DNA of 64,000 nucleotides from CAZVLQ01 sp964628185 (GTDB lineage: Bacteria > Pseudomonadota > Zetaproteobacteria > Mariprofundales > Mariprofundaceae): positions 1 to 64,000 of the forward strand of contig CAZVLQ010000001.1 of the NCBI GenBank assembly GCA_964628185.1, given 5' to 3'. The number at the start of each line of letters is the position of its first letter. The first letter of the stretch is position 1. The translations under genes were made by a program, and so were the position numbers. Positions 32,941 through 41,260 of this stretch are shown here, piece by piece. The notes beneath the pieces are model-generated. The model made no database searches, was not told the DNA's origin, and saw nothing but the letters and a program-made list of their open reading frames with translations.

Positions 32941-34726
32941 TTGCGCGGGTGTGGTTCAGGCAAAAAAAGCCACCTGCCTTTCCGATTTGTTGCTGGAGTC
33001 GCCCCTCGATTGGGCGGATGCGCCGATGCTGGGGTATCGCGAGCGTGGGGCATGGCGGTGGATGACTCGCGCCGAGGTGCAACAAAAGGTACGGCGTGTG
33101 GCCAACTGGCTGTGTTCGATCGGCATACGAAACGGTGACCGGGTCGGTCTGCTCGGACACAACAGCCCTGAATGGTGTATCGCGGATTTCGCGATTCTGC
33201 GCATCGGCGCGGTAACGGTACCGGCCTATTATACCGATCCACCCGGGGCCGTACGCTATGTGTTCGAGGATGCCGGATGCAGGCTTGTTCTGGCGGAACC
33301 CGGCGAACAGCAGGCCAAGCTGGATGCCTCCGGCGCACCGGTGTTTCCATTCCGTGGTGATCAGGTTATCAGCCTGGCGGCCGTAAGTTGCGACGCATCA
33401 CTTGAAGGTGAGCCCGATGTCAAAGCACCGGAGCGGAATGCGCTGGCGACCCTGATTTACACCTCGGGCACCACGGGTAATCCGAAAGGGGTCATGCTCA
33501 GTCACGATAATCTGTTGTCCGATATAGTCGCTGAGCTGGCCGTCATTCCGGTGTTTCCGGATGATATTTTTTTGTCCTTCCTGCCGGTTTCCCACGCCTT
33601 TGAGCGTAATGTCGGGCAGTTCCTTCCTATCGCCTGCGGCACGGGGATCGCCTATGCGGAGGATGTGAGCACGCTGATGCGGGATATCACCGAAGTGCGG
33701 CCAACGGTCATGATTTCCGTTCCCCGGCTGTATGAAAAGATCTATGCCGGCGTGCACGAGAGGCTGGCGCATGCCTCCGCCCTGAAACGGACCCTGTTCA
33801 ACAAGGCGCAGGCGCTGGGCGCTGAACAATATGAACAGGAGAAAAAGGGCGGCGGCCTCTCCGGCGGCAAGGCCACGGTCTTCAAACTGCTTGATCATCT
33901 CGTGCATGGGAAACTGCGCGCAATGCTTGGCGGCAGGTTGCGCCTTTTTATCTCCGGCGGCGCCGCCCTGCATCCGGATATCGCCCGTTTTTTGCTGGCG
34001 GCGGGCATCACGGTATGTCCCGGATACGGTCTGTCCGAGACATCGCCCGTATTGGCGGTCAATCCCGAGCGTAGAATCAGGCCGGGAACGGTTGGTCCGG
34101 CCCTGCCCGGAGTCGAGTTGAGGCTGGCGGACGACGGTGAACTGCTGGCACGCGGCCCGATGGTCATGCAGGGCTACTGGCACAGGCCCGAGGCCACGGC
34201 CGAGGTGCTGGAAGCAGACGGCTGGCTGCATACGGGCGATATCGCCGAGATCGATGATGAGGGCTATGTGCGCATTGTTGAACGCAAGAAGGAACTGATG
34301 GTACTGTCCAATGGTGAAAATGTGCCGCCCGCCCGCGTGGAAAAGCTCATTGCCATTGACCCCTGCGTGCTACAGGCCATGGTGGTGGGGGATAGGCGGC
34401 CGCACATGACGGCGCTCATCGTTCCCGATGTGAATCAACTGGGAGCCGTGTGGCGGCGTGAGCGGAAGCACCCGTTGCCGGAAGACTGGCGCACGAATCA
34501 TGATGTGCATCAGTGGCTGCTGGGCCGCATGCACCACTGCTGCCGTGAGCTGCCAGGCTTCATGCAGGTGAAGGATTTCATCTTCGTGGATGAAGAATGG
34601 TCGCAGGCGGACGGCATGCTCACGCCAACGCTCAAGCTTAAACGCCGCAAGATCATGGCGCGGCATCAGGCCGAGATTGATGCCTTGTATGGAGAAAAAG
34701 CAGAAAAATCCGAGAGCGATATTTGA
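32933..34726 (+). CDS. Long-chain acyl-CoA synthetase (AMP-forming)
   Basis: A 597-residue adenylate-forming enzyme that activates fatty acids with ATP and CoA. Signatures are the phosphate loop YTSGTTGNPKGV (176-187), GYGLSETSPV, the hinge-region TGDIAEIDDEGY and the C-terminal lysine segment TLKLKRRKIM. A long insertion and overall size fit the FAA1/TIGR long-chain group rather than E. coli FadD. It overlaps the FadJ-like stop by eight bases and ends the operon. Confidence 0.9.
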   Translation: MADCAGVVQAKKATCLSDLLLESPLDWADAPMLGYRERGAWRWMTRAEVQQKVRRVANWLCSIGIRNGDRVGLLGHNSPEWCIADFAILRIGAVTVPAYYTDPPGAVRYVFEDAGCRLVLAEPGEQQAKLDASGAPVFPFRGDQVISLAAVSCDASLEGEPDVKAPERNALATLIYTSGTTGNPKGVMLSHDNLLSDIVAELAVIPVFPDDIFLSFLPVSHAFERNVGQFLPIACGTGIAYAEDVSTLMRDITEVRPTVMISVPRLYEKIYAGVHERLAHASALKRTLFNKAQALGAEQYEQEKKGGGLSGGKATVFKLLDHLVHGKLRAMLGGRLRLFISGGAALHPDIARFLLAAGITVCPGYGLSETSPVLAVNPERRIRPGTVGPALPGVELRLADDGELLARGPMVMQGYWHRPEATAEVLEADGWLHTGDIAEIDDEGYVRIVERKKELMVLSNGENVPPARVEKLIAIDPCVLQAMVVGDRRPHMTALIVPDVNQLGAVWRRERKHPLPEDWRTNHDVHQWLLGRMHHCCRELPGFMQVKDFIFVDEEWSQADGMLTPTLKLKRRKIMARHQAEIDALYGEKAEKSESDI

Positions 34727-34914
34727 TAAATTCTGCGGGGCATTTGCCTTATAACCGTCGGCAAATTACTGTTTCAAACAGACAGAGATTAATCATTGTG
34801 AATCAGTAAGAGGAGATCAAATTGATGTCATTGCCGTAATCCATGAGGCAATGGGGATTTTGGGAGATGATGAAAATGAAGGCGCTTTCTGAAATTGTGG
34901 AGGATAGGGGCTGA

Positions 34915-35235
34915 ATGAAAATCAACATCAATACACTAACCGAAAAAGAGCTGATTGATCTGAACCATCGAATTGTGGAGCGCTTGAAGTTTATTGCCTC
35001 CATGCGGGCACATACCGAAATGATGGAATTCAGCATAGGCGAGAAGGTATGCTTTTCTCCTTCCGGCCACGGCGAGCTGGCCGGAATACTGGTCAAGTAC
35101 AACAAAAAGACGGTTACTGTTTTAACCGGGGATGGCCAGAAATGGAATGTATCGCCTCACTTGCTGACCAGGCCAAAAGGGTCGAAACAGACGAAGAATC
35201 GTTCGGGCAATATCATTGATATCAAGCGGGGATGA
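34915..35235 (+). CDS. Small conserved KOW-like protein
   Basis: A 106-residue protein with an N-terminal helix (TEKELIDLNHRIVERLKFI) and a beta-rich middle that looks like a KOW/SH3 barrel (FSIGEKVCFSPSGHGELAGI, LVKYNKKTVTVLTGDGQKWN). A basic tail follows. Similar small proteins are common in proteobacterial genomes, but I know of no assigned function. It is at the left edge of the accessory island and has a G-rich ribosome site before the ATG. Confidence 0.6.
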   Translation: MKININTLTEKELIDLNHRIVERLKFIASMRAHTEMMEFSIGEKVCFSPSGHGELAGILVKYNKKTVTVLTGDGQKWNVSPHLLTRPKGSKQTKNRSGNIIDIKRG

Positions 35236-35270
35236 TAAAACCACACTCCGGTGGGCTGCGCTTGCATTAT

Positions 35271-35300
35271 TTACACTAAAGTATATACTTTAAGTGTGTA
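35271..35300. promoter_or_regulatory. vapBC promoter with palindromic operator
   Basis: AAAGTATATACTTT at 35278-35291 is a perfect 14-bp palindrome. It is extended outward by ACACT on the left and AAGTGT on the right, one base offset. The promoter hexamers TTGCAT (35262-35267) and TATACT (35284-35289), 16 bases apart, overlap it. This is the usual layout for autorepression by an AbrB-type antitoxin dimer. Confidence 0.6.
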
Positions 35301-35318
35301 CATAGGAGGCATGCAATC

Positions 35319-35549
35319 ATGTCCACCGCCAAAGTGTTCAGGAATGGCAATTCACAAGCCGTTCGGTTGCCGCGAGAGTTCAATTTCGATGTGAAAGAAG
35401 TGGAAGTATTGCGGCGCGGAGATGAAATTATTTTGCGGAAAAAGCGGGAAAACCTGAAAGAGGCTTTTGAATTGCTTTCTGAAATGCCGGATGATTTCTT
35501 TGCCGATGGAAGGGTTGATCCATTGCCGGAAGAGCGAGAGGCTTTTTAG
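35319..35549 (+). CDS. vapB: VapB-type antitoxin (AbrB/SpoVT fold)
   Basis: A 76-residue protein. The N-terminal swapped-hairpin DNA-binding domain has the classic VapB wording AKVFRNGNSQAVRLPREF, and VEVLRRGDEIILRK follows. The acidic C-terminus (PDDFFADGRVDPLPEERE) should thread into the toxin. GGAGG at 35305-35309 is a good ribosome site. It ends eight bases before the VapC start, and a palindrome overlapping its promoter fits autoregulation. Confidence 0.9.
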   Translation: MSTAKVFRNGNSQAVRLPREFNFDVKEVEVLRRGDEIILRKKRENLKEAFELLSEMPDDFFADGRVDPLPEEREAF

Positions 35550-35557
35550 CAACCCCT

Positions 35558-35959
35558 GTGCGCTACCTTCTTGATACCAACATCTGTATTTATATCGCCA
35601 AACGGCATCCACCGGAAGTGCGGCGGCATTTTGAACATCTGAAGACGGGCGATGTTGCCATGTTGTTGATGACCTACGGTGAACTGCAATTCGGAGCGGA
35701 GAAAAGCCTCATATCCGCTCAGGTTCACGAAAAACTGGAGCGCCTCGCGGAATTGATACCCGTACTGCCGTTAACGAGGAAGGCGGCGAATCATTATGGG
35801 CAAATTCGGGCAACATTGGAGCAGGCGGGAACGCCCATAGGCGCCAATGATTTGTGGATTGCGGCGCATGCCCGCGCCGAAGGCCTGATATTGGTCAGCA
35901 ATAACATTCGGGAATTTAAGCGAATTCCCGGCCTGAAGCTGGAAAATTGGGTGACATGA
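35558..35959 (+). CDS. vapC: VapC-type PIN-domain toxin
   Basis: A 133-residue PIN ribonuclease. Metal-binding acids lie in LLDTNICIYIAKR, TYGELQFGAE, GANDLWIAAHA and SNNIREFKRI. The last is the typical C-terminal ending of VapC proteins from the MazE/VapB-paired group. It begins with a GTG eight bases after vapB. Relatives cleave initiator tRNA or the sarcin-ricin loop; the target here is unknown. Confidence 0.9.
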   Translation: MRYLLDTNICIYIAKRHPPEVRRHFEHLKTGDVAMLLMTYGELQFGAEKSLISAQVHEKLERLAELIPVLPLTRKAANHYGQIRATLEQAGTPIGANDLWIAAHARAEGLILVSNNIREFKRIPGLKLENWVT

Positions 35960-36033
35960 TCGAGGTTGTTTGCCTTCCATTTGGCGCGGGACTACGATCT
36001 TGATACGGCTAATCACAAAGCAGAGGTCATGAA

Positions 36034-36258
36034 ATGAATACAAAACAGCTTATTGACGAGGCAGTTTCGCTTCCCGTGGAAGAACGTGCGCTGGTTGTCG
36101 ATTCCTTGCTCCGAAGCCTCAACCAACCAGAATCTCAAATAGACAGGAAATGGGCGGCTGTGGCTCAACGGCGGCTTGCTGAAATAAGGTCGGGAGCAGT
36201 GGAGCCGGTGCCGGGAGAGGAAGCATTTGAAAAAGTATGGAAAAGGTTCGATAAATGA
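36034..36258 (+). CDS. Addiction-module antitoxin (PF09720-like)
   Basis: A 74-residue helical protein with the pattern of this antitoxin family: IDEAVSLPVEERALVVDSLL followed by RSLNQPESQID. The C-terminus is helical and rich in Arg and Glu and would wrap the toxin. AGAGG lies before the ATG. Its stop overlaps the start of the RelE/ParE toxin by four bases (ATGA), confirming a toxin-antitoxin operon. Confidence 0.82.
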   Translation: MNTKQLIDEAVSLPVEERALVVDSLLRSLNQPESQIDRKWAAVAQRRLAEIRSGAVEPVPGEEAFEKVWKRFDK

Positions 36259-36545
36259 GCTTCTCGCTTCATCCAGAGGCAGAAACAGAGATCAGCGAGG
36301 CAATCGAATATTATGAGGGAATAGAAACAGGACTTGGTTATGACTTTGCAATCGAAGTTTACAACACTATTCAACGCTCAGTTGCTTTACCAAAGGCGTG
36401 GCCCGTCATTGACGGAGAAATAAGGCGGTCTTTGGTAAGGCGCTTTCCGTATGGGATTCTGTATTCAGAAGAAGATAAAGGGATTCATATCATTGCTGTG
36501 ATGCATCTTCATCGCCACCCTGATTATTGGAAATACAGAAAGTAA
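36255..36545 (+). CDS. RelE/ParE-family toxin
   Basis: A 96-residue protein of the ParE fold: FSLHPEAETEISEAIEYYEG at the N-terminus, then RRSLVRRFPYGILYSEE and the family-typical IHIIAVMHLHRHPDYWKYR at the end. The ParE branch usually poisons DNA gyrase and the RelE branch cleaves mRNA; this wording is closer to ParE, but the activity is not settled by sequence. It is coupled to the upstream antitoxin. Confidence 0.85.
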   Translation: MSFSLHPEAETEISEAIEYYEGIETGLGYDFAIEVYNTIQRSVALPKAWPVIDGEIRRSLVRRFPYGILYSEEDKGIHIIAVMHLHRHPDYWKYRK

Positions 36546-36677
36546 TTGAGCCAGACGAGGGATTATGGTTTTGATGCGGATGGCAATCTTGTCAGCATGA
36601 CGATTGAGCATGCAGGAAAAACAGCGCATTTGCCTGATATTTCCTATCAGCAGATCGGTAATGTCGTTGCCGCATGA
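36546..36677 (+). pseudogene. DUF2283-like fragment
   Basis: A 43-residue frame that can start only at a TTG directly after the ParE-like stop. The wording DYGFDADGNLVSMTIEHAGK resembles the C-terminal half of DUF2283 proteins (usually DxDxxGNLVGIEI). The N-terminal half is absent, so this is probably a remnant cut at its 5' end by insertion of the toxin-antitoxin pair. Weak evidence. Confidence 0.3.
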
Positions 36678-36836
36678 ATTGTGTCTTTTTTGAGCTCAGG
36701 CAATCATTTATGGCAGGGTCTGGAATGAAAACAGTGTGGAGGGATGGTGTGGAGGGATGAAATAATGACAATATGCAGATTACGCATATCATCCTGTCAG
36801 CCCATTCTGCCTATTTAACTGTTAGGTGCAATAAAG

Positions 36837-37340
36837 ATGACCGATTTCGAGGTAAAGAAAAGGGCTTATGCAGAGATCGAGGCGAGGTTCGCCTGCCCCC
36901 ACATAGAAAGGGAAATCCGCCATCGAATTATTAAAGACGGCCGTGAGACATATGTCTGCCAATGTGTTCGCTGCGGTAACACGAGCACGCCAATTAAGGC
37001 TTCTATAGCAAAACGGCAAGGCAACCCCATACCAGAGTACGACTATGACCTAGAACGAAAATGGCGTGCAGCAAAGAGTTTGGCCTACGATGCAGCTCGG
37101 ATGGCGATTAAACCACAACTCAAAGCGGAATATGAAGCGTACCTCTGTAGCACAGAATGGAAGCAGCTTCGAGAAAAAGTCTTCGGGAGGTGTGAGGGTG
37201 TATGCGAGATTTGTGAAGAAGCAGACGCAGAAGAGGTGCATCACCTCACGTATGAGCGAATTGGTCGCGAGGGGTTGTCGGATCTAATGGGTGTTTGTCA
37301 ACCATGCCACGAGTTAATTCATGGGCCGCGTAGCACTTAA
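36837..37340 (+). CDS. HNH endonuclease-domain protein (zinc-ribbon type)
   Basis: A 167-residue protein. Near the N-terminus a possible zinc ribbon uses CPH at 20-22 and CQCVRC at 41-46. The C-terminal HNH nuclease core has CEICEEA (Cys123, Cys126), EVHHLTYERIGREG with the catalytic His135-His136, and CQPCHELIHG (Cys154, Cys157) closing the beta-beta-alpha metal fold. This metal-binding cysteine arrangement fits phage- or defence-associated HNH nucleases. It is the first of three successive nuclease-like genes of lower GC content than the flanking metabolic genes. Confidence 0.8.
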   Translation: MTDFEVKKRAYAEIEARFACPHIEREIRHRIIKDGRETYVCQCVRCGNTSTPIKASIAKRQGNPIPEYDYDLERKWRAAKSLAYDAARMAIKPQLKAEYEAYLCSTEWKQLREKVFGRCEGVCEICEEADAEEVHHLTYERIGREGLSDLMGVCQPCHELIHGPRST

Positions 37341-37418
37341 CACGGCGCTTGTTCGGACGCAAATTACGTGCGCTCCGTTTGCGCCGCACAGCTTGGTCGT
37401 TGCGTTTCAGAAACGAAA

Positions 37419-37991
37419 ATGGAATTGAATCACAAAATAATTGAAGAAGCTTGTAATGCCATTGGTGCTGGCAATCTTGGTGCGGCTACGGAAATAATCA
37501 GGAAGAAATATCCCTTTTCCCCCCTGAAGAATGCAGGTAGACAATATTCGGGTTATAAAAAAATGAAAATATTTATCAGGGATGGTTTTGTTGATCGGTA
37601 TTCCGGTGAAAAAATGGTATTCCCTCCGGTGCTTCGCCTTCTGTCTAAGTTGATGCCAGAGGACTTACCATTTCATAAGAATTGGAAGATGTCGGATTGC
37701 CACTTGGCGTATTGGCAACTTCTGCCTACGGTTGATCACATAGTTCCGGTATCACGTGGAGGAAGAGACGATGAATCAAACTGGGTATGCACTTCTCAGC
37801 TCAGAAATAGTGCAAAGTCCAATTGGTTGCTCGAAGAGCTTGGGTGGCAACTGCATGAACCCGGTGATTTCAGCGAGTGGGATGGCTTGGTTAATTGGTT
37901 TATTGCGTATACGGTAGAAAACCCACAAATTCTTGAGGATAGTTACATACGCTCATGGCATACCGCCGCAAGCAAAGTCATTGAGGCATGA
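37419..37991 (+). CDS. HNH endonuclease-domain protein (cysteine-free type)
   Basis: A 190-residue protein. The core PTVDHIVPVSRGGRDDESN holds the Asp106-His107 pair and Asn121, and TSQLRNSAKSN supplies the final Asn. The zinc-binding cysteines of the neighbouring HNH protein are absent. A conserved segment DRYSGEKMVFPP replaces the first CxxC. The open frame extends to 37368, but the ATG at 37419 fits better. The preceding gene ends 78 bases earlier. Function in defence or mobile-element biology is inferred from the island context. Confidence 0.75.
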   Translation: MELNHKIIEEACNAIGAGNLGAATEIIRKKYPFSPLKNAGRQYSGYKKMKIFIRDGFVDRYSGEKMVFPPVLRLLSKLMPEDLPFHKNWKMSDCHLAYWQLLPTVDHIVPVSRGGRDDESNWVCTSQLRNSAKSNWLLEELGWQLHEPGDFSEWDGLVNWFIAYTVENPQILEDSYIRSWHTAASKVIEA

Positions 37992-38063
37992 CCGGGCGGG
38001 GCATCATGCGGAGATATACGAAGCAGTCGCTGGATGATCTTGTAAAAATGGAGGGAACCGCGC

Positions 38064-39425
38064 ATGAGTAAAAAACCAACCAAGCTTATCGGACTTACAG
38101 TGCCAGCTTTTGAATCGTTTCTGGCAACCGGAAAAGAATTAAATCTTCGGCCAGCTCGATTGATTCCTTTCTATAAGCCTGGGGATGAAATGGCATTAAC
38201 ATCGATTCTCCTTTCCGCTCTCCGCCTCGTTAAAGAATTCCGGAATCAGGTATTTCAGACCATTAGTCTTAGTCGTAGCAATCATATCCTGATTTATACA
38301 GAGGCAGAGTTTCTCCTCTTTGATAAAAAGCGTGTTGACGGCCTTATTCTGGTAATTCGTGGAATCAAAATCATTGATGCAGTCCTGATCGAGGTGAAGA
38401 ACAAAAATGTTGAGTTGAATGAAGAACAAATTCGGAGCTATGTGAATATAGCCAAAGAATATGGCATTCCCAAGTTACTTACTATTTCCAATCAATTTGT
38501 TTCGTTTCCAACGCAATCGCCACTCAACGTCAGGACACCAAAATCTGTATTAACATATCACCTTTCATGGTCATTTCTGCTGACAATTGCTCACATTTTG
38601 CTAGCAGAAAATGACAATAATATCGCTGATGAAGACCAAGTAGAGATCATGCGCGAAGTGGTTGAATACTTTGAATCAGGTTATTCCGGCATACTTGGTT
38701 TTACACAAATGAAACCAGGATGGGTAGAGCTGACTCAAAAGGCGAATGCCGGAACTTCTTTCAAGTTGTCTGATTCATTTGTTGAAGAAACAGTCTCAAG
38801 TTGGTTACAAGAAGAACGGGATATGGCTCTTATTCTTAGCCGTGAATTGGGGTTACTGGTACATTCGGGCTACCGCAAGTTCAAGAGTGATCTATCTGCC
38901 CGCATCAAATATGAAAAGAAGGAGCTTATTTCAAAAAAACAACTTGAATCCATGCTTCAAATTGATGGCGCTGCATCACCTTTACAAATACGAGCCTGCT
39001 TTGACCGAAAAAATATTGAAATGTCTTCTGCCCTCGCGCCACCACAGGATAAAAAGACACGAGGGCAGATTTCATGGATTAGAAACCAACTGCACCGAGC
39101 AGAGAAGAAAGATCAAAAACTTTTCAGTATCTTAGCTCCTGATCTGCTAATTGAGATACACTTGAAGTTTGTTAAACATCCTATTCGACTTCATGTTAAT
39201 GAACTTGACGTAGCCGTAGAGAGTATTGGAGCACATGAAATAAAGAGCTTCAGCATTTTGTACCTTAAGTATCTGGGACGAAAATTCGAGAGCAGAAAAG
39301 GTGTTGTGGCGATTATTGAAAAAATGCTCATAGACTATTACCAAGGGATTTTGCAGCACTTAAAACGCTGGGAAAAACCAGCCCCCCAGCTTAGCAAAAA
39401 GGTTGAAGAGGGCGAGTCTACCTAG
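38064..39425 (+). CDS. PD-(D/E)XK nuclease-like protein of unknown family
   Basis: A 453-residue protein. Residues about 75-145 contain a restriction-nuclease-like core: Asp92 in KRVDGLILV, then IDAVLIEVKNKN with Glu110-x-Lys112, and Gln122 and Tyr126 in EEQIRSYVNIA. That order (D, ExK, QxxxY) is typical of PD-(D/E)XK enzymes. The remaining 300 residues are mainly helical and not recognised. They probably form a sensing or targeting region. The gene is AT-richer than the flanking metabolic genes, in keeping with horizontal gain, and follows two HNH nuclease genes. Confidence 0.65.
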   Translation: MSKKPTKLIGLTVPAFESFLATGKELNLRPARLIPFYKPGDEMALTSILLSALRLVKEFRNQVFQTISLSRSNHILIYTEAEFLLFDKKRVDGLILVIRGIKIIDAVLIEVKNKNVELNEEQIRSYVNIAKEYGIPKLLTISNQFVSFPTQSPLNVRTPKSVLTYHLSWSFLLTIAHILLAENDNNIADEDQVEIMREVVEYFESGYSGILGFTQMKPGWVELTQKANAGTSFKLSDSFVEETVSSWLQEERDMALILSRELGLLVHSGYRKFKSDLSARIKYEKKELISKKQLESMLQIDGAASPLQIRACFDRKNIEMSSALAPPQDKKTRGQISWIRNQLHRAEKKDQKLFSILAPDLLIEIHLKFVKHPIRLHVNELDVAVESIGAHEIKSFSILYLKYLGRKFESRKGVVAIIEKMLIDYYQGILQHLKRWEKPAPQLSKKVEEGEST

Positions 39426-39567
39426 CGAAGGACAGCATCCGGGTTACCAAAAGAGGATATGTTTCTGCTGAGCGGTTCACGATGGGGCGTTGAATTGTAG
39501 AATTCACTGGGGAATCACATTGAATAGCACATTTGAAACTGGCCAATCATAATTTAAGGAATACGTC

Positions 39568-41181
39568 ATGAAAAAAACTGCTGTTGCTGACTGGGATACA
39601 CTGAAAGACCGAAAGCCCGAGTACGCGCTGGTGGCCGATGTGGATTTGATTGTGGTCCGATTTGATGATCAGGTAAGTGTGCTTTATGGGCGTTGTCAAC
39701 ATCGCGGGGCGTTGATGTGTGACGGGCATGTGGCCGGACATAATCTGATTTGCGGCGTGCATAACTGGGATTACCGGCTGGATACGGGCGTCAGCGAGTA
39801 TAACAACAGCGAATCGCTGCACAAGTTTACATCGTGGGTCGAAGACGGGCAGGTATGGGTGGATGCGGATGAAATCGCCGCCTGGGAGCGGGCCAATCCA
39901 CAGCCCTATAATCGTTCGGCCTATCAGGGGCTTTATGCCGATGTGCATGGCACGCCGGAGGAGCCCTATACGGCGTATATCCATGAACTGGCGGCGCATG
40001 GCTTAAAGCGGGTGGGGCAACACGGCAAGGTGGCGGCGATGGGCATTCCCCGTCGGGAATTGCCGATGTGGGAGGATATCCAGTTTGTGACGGCGCAATT
40101 GCATCGCCTGCCGCAACTGGATGACGTGCCGGTGGGGCATGATCTGGTGATTGGTCCGGGGGCAAGGAAGCCGTTGAAACTGGATATTCCCTTATTCGTA
40201 TCGGACATGAGCTTTGGCGCGTTATCCGGGGAGGCCAAGGTGGCGCTGGCAAAGGGTGCGGAGCTCGCCGGGACCGGCATCTGTTCGGGCGAAGGCGGTA
40301 TGCTGCCGGAGGAGCAGGCGGAGAATTCAAGTTATTTTTACGAACTGGCCTCGGCGCGGTTCGGATTTTCCATGGATAAACTGAAACGTGTCCAGGCCTT
40401 TCATTTCAAGGCGGGGCAGGGGGCCAAGACCGGCACCGGCGGCCATCTTCCCGGTTGCAAGGTGAAGGGGAGAATCGCCGAGGTGCGCGGTTTACAGGAA
40501 GGAACGGCGGCGGTGTCTCCGGCGCGTTTCCCGGATTGGGATACACTGGATGCCTATCGGGATTTTGCCGCTGAGGTGCGCGAGAAAACGGGCGGCATAC
40601 CCGTTGGGATGAAACTTTCCGCCCAGCATATCGAGAAGGACATGGATGCGGCGTTTGAGATCGGCGTGGACTACATCATTCTCGACGGGCGCGGCGGCGG
40701 CACGGGTGCAGCCCCTGTCATCTTCCGTGACAATATTTCCGTACCCACCATTCCGGCACTGGCACGGGCCCGGCGGCACCTGGATAAGTCAGATCAACCG
40801 GATGTGACATTGATGATTACCGGCGGGTTGCGCACACCGGCGGATTTCACCAAGGCGCTGGCGCTGGGCGCGGACGGCATCGCCGTGTCCAATGCGGCGA
40901 TTCAGGCCATTGGCTGTCTGGCCATGCGCGCCTGCCATACGAATAACTGTCCGGTCGGGATTGCCACGCAGCAGCCGCATCTGCGGGCCCGGCTGGAAGT
41001 GGATGCGGCGGCCGAGCGCTTAAACCGTTTCTTCCGCTCTGCCGTGGACTTGATGTCGCTGCTGGCACGGGGTTGCGGGCATACGCATTTGAACCAGTTC
41101 AATGTGGACGATCTAACCACCTTCAAGCGCGATATGGCATACCTGTCCGGAGTGTCCTATGGCGGCGTTACGCCGTTATAG
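39568..41181 (+). CDS. Rieske-domain / FMN glutamate-synthase-like fusion
   Basis: A 537-residue fusion. Residues 1-100 are a Rieske 2Fe-2S domain with ligands CQH (43-45) and CGVH (62-65). Residues about 150-520 are the FMN-binding synthase barrel of glutamate synthase: DMSFGALSGEAKVALA, GQGAKTGTGGHLPG, IILDGRGGGTGAAP and CHTNNCPVGIATQ for the Fe-S cluster. The N-terminal glutaminase domain and the GltD-type NADPH subunit are absent, so it cannot be a standard GOGAT. The Rieske domain may deliver electrons instead. Substrate unknown. Confidence 0.85.
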   Translation: MKKTAVADWDTLKDRKPEYALVADVDLIVVRFDDQVSVLYGRCQHRGALMCDGHVAGHNLICGVHNWDYRLDTGVSEYNNSESLHKFTSWVEDGQVWVDADEIAAWERANPQPYNRSAYQGLYADVHGTPEEPYTAYIHELAAHGLKRVGQHGKVAAMGIPRRELPMWEDIQFVTAQLHRLPQLDDVPVGHDLVIGPGARKPLKLDIPLFVSDMSFGALSGEAKVALAKGAELAGTGICSGEGGMLPEEQAENSSYFYELASARFGFSMDKLKRVQAFHFKAGQGAKTGTGGHLPGCKVKGRIAEVRGLQEGTAAVSPARFPDWDTLDAYRDFAAEVREKTGGIPVGMKLSAQHIEKDMDAAFEIGVDYIILDGRGGGTGAAPVIFRDNISVPTIPALARARRHLDKSDQPDVTLMITGGLRTPADFTKALALGADGIAVSNAAIQAIGCLAMRACHTNNCPVGIATQQPHLRARLEVDAAAERLNRFFRSAVDLMSLLARGCGHTHLNQFNVDDLTTFKRDMAYLSGVSYGGVTPL

Positions 41182-41211
41182 TGCGGCGGTGTAATCATTC
41201 AGGACGTTTTT

Positions 41212-41239
41212 ACCACAGAGTACACAGAGGCTCTGTGGT
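41212..41239 (+). repeat. Inverted repeat before the phosphatidyltransferase gene
   Basis: ACCACAGAG (41212-41220) and CTCTGTGGT (41231-41239) form a perfect 9-bp stem with a ten-base loop, about 20 bases before the next ATG. No T-run follows, so it is not a classic terminator. It could affect translation of the downstream gene or be part of a dispersed short repeat. Confidence 0.45.
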
Positions 41240-41260
41240 GAATAGTTGCGAGGCAAGCGG

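Noticed and set aside
34755..34893. Open frame ending DVIAVIHEAMGILGDD before the KOW-like gene
   Set aside because: It has no ATG, GTG or TTG start in frame and no family match; at best a remnant.
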